NCBI GenBank assembly: GCA_963678705.1
Contig: OY783203.1
Span: 7,564,001 to 7,628,000 of the forward strand
DNA: 64,000 nucleotides
Origin: Panorpa germanica
Lineage: Eukaryota; Arthropoda; Insecta; Mecoptera; Panorpidae
Direction: 5' to 3'
The translations under genes and the position numbers were made by a program. The notes under the pieces are model-generated. The model saw nothing but the letters and a program-made list of their open reading frames with translations. It was not told where the DNA came from and did not search any database. Below are positions 61,886 to 64,000 of the stretch, piece after piece; position 1 is the first letter of the stretch; each line of letters opens with the position of its first letter.

Positions 61886-62172
61886 TAATTACGTCACACT
61901 CAAGTAGGGGAGAAGTGTGACAAGGGAGAATAAAGAAGTCATAAGTTTTGTGACGTCACATCTAATCTAAAATTCGACATGCAAAATTTTTTTTTTTAAA
62001 ATAACAAGATGGAAAATAATAGCAAAAAGAAAATGTTTGTCTTTAAAATGTGTAGTTCCACAACAGTAAGAGGCGAACCATCTTGTCAGAATCTTGTCTG
62101 ACAAGATGATTCAATCGGGGACGAGAAGATTAAAAAACTATGAAATTTTTGTGACGTAATTTATGGAAGACC
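61886..62172. mobile_element. Degraded DNA element with ATTACGTCAC / GTGACGTAAT ends
   Basis: The left end TTAATTACGTCACACTCAAG and the right end TTTTTGTGACGTAATTTATG then GAAGACCC form a short imperfect inverted pair about 285 bp apart. The right end resembles the terminus of element M2 (CGTAATTTATGGACGCCCCC). The interior contains TGACGTCA (61951-61958) and a perfect 12 bp stem hairpin (62079-62108). The family assignment is tentative. Confidence 0.4.
62079..62108. repeat. Perfect 12 bp stem hairpin
   Basis: CATCTTGTCAGA (62079-62090) pairs perfectly with TCTGACAAGATG (62097-62108) across a 6-base loop. It lies near the middle of the degraded element. Confidence 0.85.
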
Positions 62173-64000
62173 CTATTTATGTATCAGATGAACCCCAAAG
62201 ACTTTCCGCCATTGTACCATATTGTAATTAAGATGTACCAAGTGTATAAAAATGATTTAAGTGAATCATATAATTGCATTTTAAAGAAATTTCTTCCCGT
62301 TTAATTATTTATACAATTTGCATACGAGTACACAGCTATTGCAAATCTATAAATATCTCAACTTTTAGGATGGTGCATGTGCTGTGAGGAAGAATGGGTG
62401 GGGAATTTTCTGTGCGTTGTAGTAATCTATGTTTCCCTATGCATTTATTTATGAATATACTATGTATCTTTTTTTATTCATAAGATATCTTTCATGTCAA
62501 GACGATTTTGTAATGGTTCTCATATTACCGCAGACCACTGATACTTATTTGGCAAGTTGTAGTATGTCAATGGATCGTATATACGAACTAATTATTAAGT
62601 TTTGACAGTGTATTTACATCTATTACCCGTACAGTACAAACACCCTGCCTTAACTATAATCTACAACACGACTGACTATAGGAAAATAATTTACGAAATA
62701 CATATTATAGGCAAACATTATGTCAAGCCACATTGTTTTTAATAACATTACATTGTTTTTAACAATCTTGACTATAATATCGACGGAAAAGTAGCTTCAA
62801 CTCAGCTAAGTAAATTGTGATTTTATTTTAAAGGAAAAGCTACTTTAATGTGACAAATCCTCATCTAATTAATATTTATCTTTAATATTCAAGAGGTATC
62901 AATGGTACGTTACAAACGATGATACGAAACATCATTGCTTCACTAATTTTGGGCCCTATTCAGTGGCGGTTTGACAGTGTCGTAGTTAGCCAACTTTTGG
63001 TGGGAATTGGTCTAACGTTGAAGGCAATTGTGACAGGAAACATTTGATTTTTTCCGAGTAAGAGCATTTTTTAAGTTATCACGGAAAAAGAAATGGCAAA
63101 GATCATTTCAAAAGGCAATTATGACTGGATACAAATTAAAGTTTTTGCGGAAGAGTCCTTTTTTGTGTCAGGCCTACAAAAAGATTAATCCGGCCCTGCC
63201 ACCACGTACTCACTATTATTATAATTATTTCAATGTATTACTTATCCGAATCAAACACAAAAAGTAAATTAAATTAATTCTAAGAAGAGAACTGTGTGAA
63301 TCCAAAAAAAAAAACAGCAAAGAATGCATAAAATATAAGCAGTTGTAAATAAAATACGCTATTCACCCCTAAATGCTCCATGTTATCAGGGTAAGTGAGC
63401 AAGGACAGAATTGAGAGAGAGTCGGTTAACGTTAGAGGGATGTTTTATTGAAACCAATATTTTATACAAAAAAAGAAAGCTTCAAGTACAATGTTCTTTC
63501 TTCGATTTTTAATGCTTCATTCGAAATATTGACGTGGGCCTTCTAAGAGGGTGCCTATATCGGATTTTGTAAAGGCAGCTGTGAGAATTTAAAGAATATT
63601 TTAAAATTTTAAGTTATTTATATCATATTAAATAGGGTGATTTTTTTTTACTTGTAACAAAATGAAATAATTTTAAGGTTTCTCTTTTTTGTGTATTCAT
63701 CAGTCGCGTCATTTGAATTAAATCAATCGCATTATTATATCAAGTATTTGGTAATATTCGTATCAAACGATATTTAAAAAATATCCTTTTATATAAATTT
63801 AAATTACATTTAAGTACACAATGTAAAGGTATCGATAATACCCTATATATTTAAATTTTAAAGATGATGATTGAAGACGAATAGTGATATTCTTGGGAAC
63901 GTCATTAATGGTTACTTTAGCAGCTTGTATGATCTCATTATATGAATCAAAGCATCAATGAATACGAAATGATTTAAAGTGTTCCCCTTATCTGAGCAAT
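62173..64000. other. AT-rich stretch with a possible element terminus
   Basis: CAGTGGCGGTTTGACAG at 62961 and GGCCCTGCCACC at about 63192-63203 may be the two ends of one small DNA element. The match is short. No gene is seen to the end of the window. Confidence 0.35.

Noticed and set aside
1-64000. CRISPR array, rRNA genes, bacterial operon or prophage
   Set aside because: No regularly spaced identical repeats, no rRNA motifs, and no gene packing or ribosome-binding pattern.

Overview
The window is AT-rich eukaryotic DNA, most likely from an insect or other arthropod; the order cannot be fixed from sequence alone. Evidence: a tRNA-derived SINE family with pol III A and B boxes, several small inverted-repeat DNA elements (MITEs), a mariner transposase relic, the C-terminal end of a non-LTR retrotransposon ORF2 of a kind common in insects, hAT-type termini, intron-like splice signals, and no operon-like gene packing. 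There is no rRNA gene, CRISPR array, bacterial gene or complete protein-coding gene. Nearly all short open frames here are chance frames in AT-rich DNA.

Layout. 0-6 kb: an inverted pair of one dispersed repeat (1-88 and 2201-2380), a fold-back element at 1023-1371 with a second copy at 5208-5395, and SINE pieces. 6-9 kb: two exon-like segments (6431-6526 and 8446-8477) in AT-rich sequence with a MITE-like terminus between them. 10-24 kb: SINE copies (10.3, 12.2, 19.8, 23.3 kb), a TA-flanked MITE (14148-14344), a third copy of the 2.2 kb repeat (15.97 kb), a hAT-type end (18.1 kb), and GC-rich patches at 18.8, 20.2 and 23.5 kb. 26-44 kb: a CCAGGTAGAAA-ended element present twice in opposite orientation (26998-27795 and 43306-43569), a SINE at 31.1 kb, a 685 bp TTA-flanked DNA element (36754-37438), a candidate exon with strong splice signals (38137-38216), and a CpG-rich promoter-like patch (40.9-41.2 kb). 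45-46.2 kb: a dense mobile cluster (SINE piece, second SINE family, mariner relic). 49-56 kb: a candidate exon (49536-49696), the best SINE copy with target-site duplications (51590-51860), and a direct pair of another dispersed repeat (52.45-53.03 and 55.9-56.26 kb). 58-64 kb: hAT-type and GTGACGTAATTTAT-type termini, and a frameshifted LINE ORF2 C-terminus on the minus strand (60137-60725) with a second partial copy beside it.

Interpretation. The window is best read as intron and/or intergenic DNA of a large-intron insect locus, studded with old, mostly non-autonomous elements. The four + strand exon candidates are compatible in pairs by reading-frame phase, but none matches a protein family I recognise. 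Three short words are clearly over-represented by hand count: TACTCGTA (15), TGACGTCA (6) and CAGTGGCG (5).
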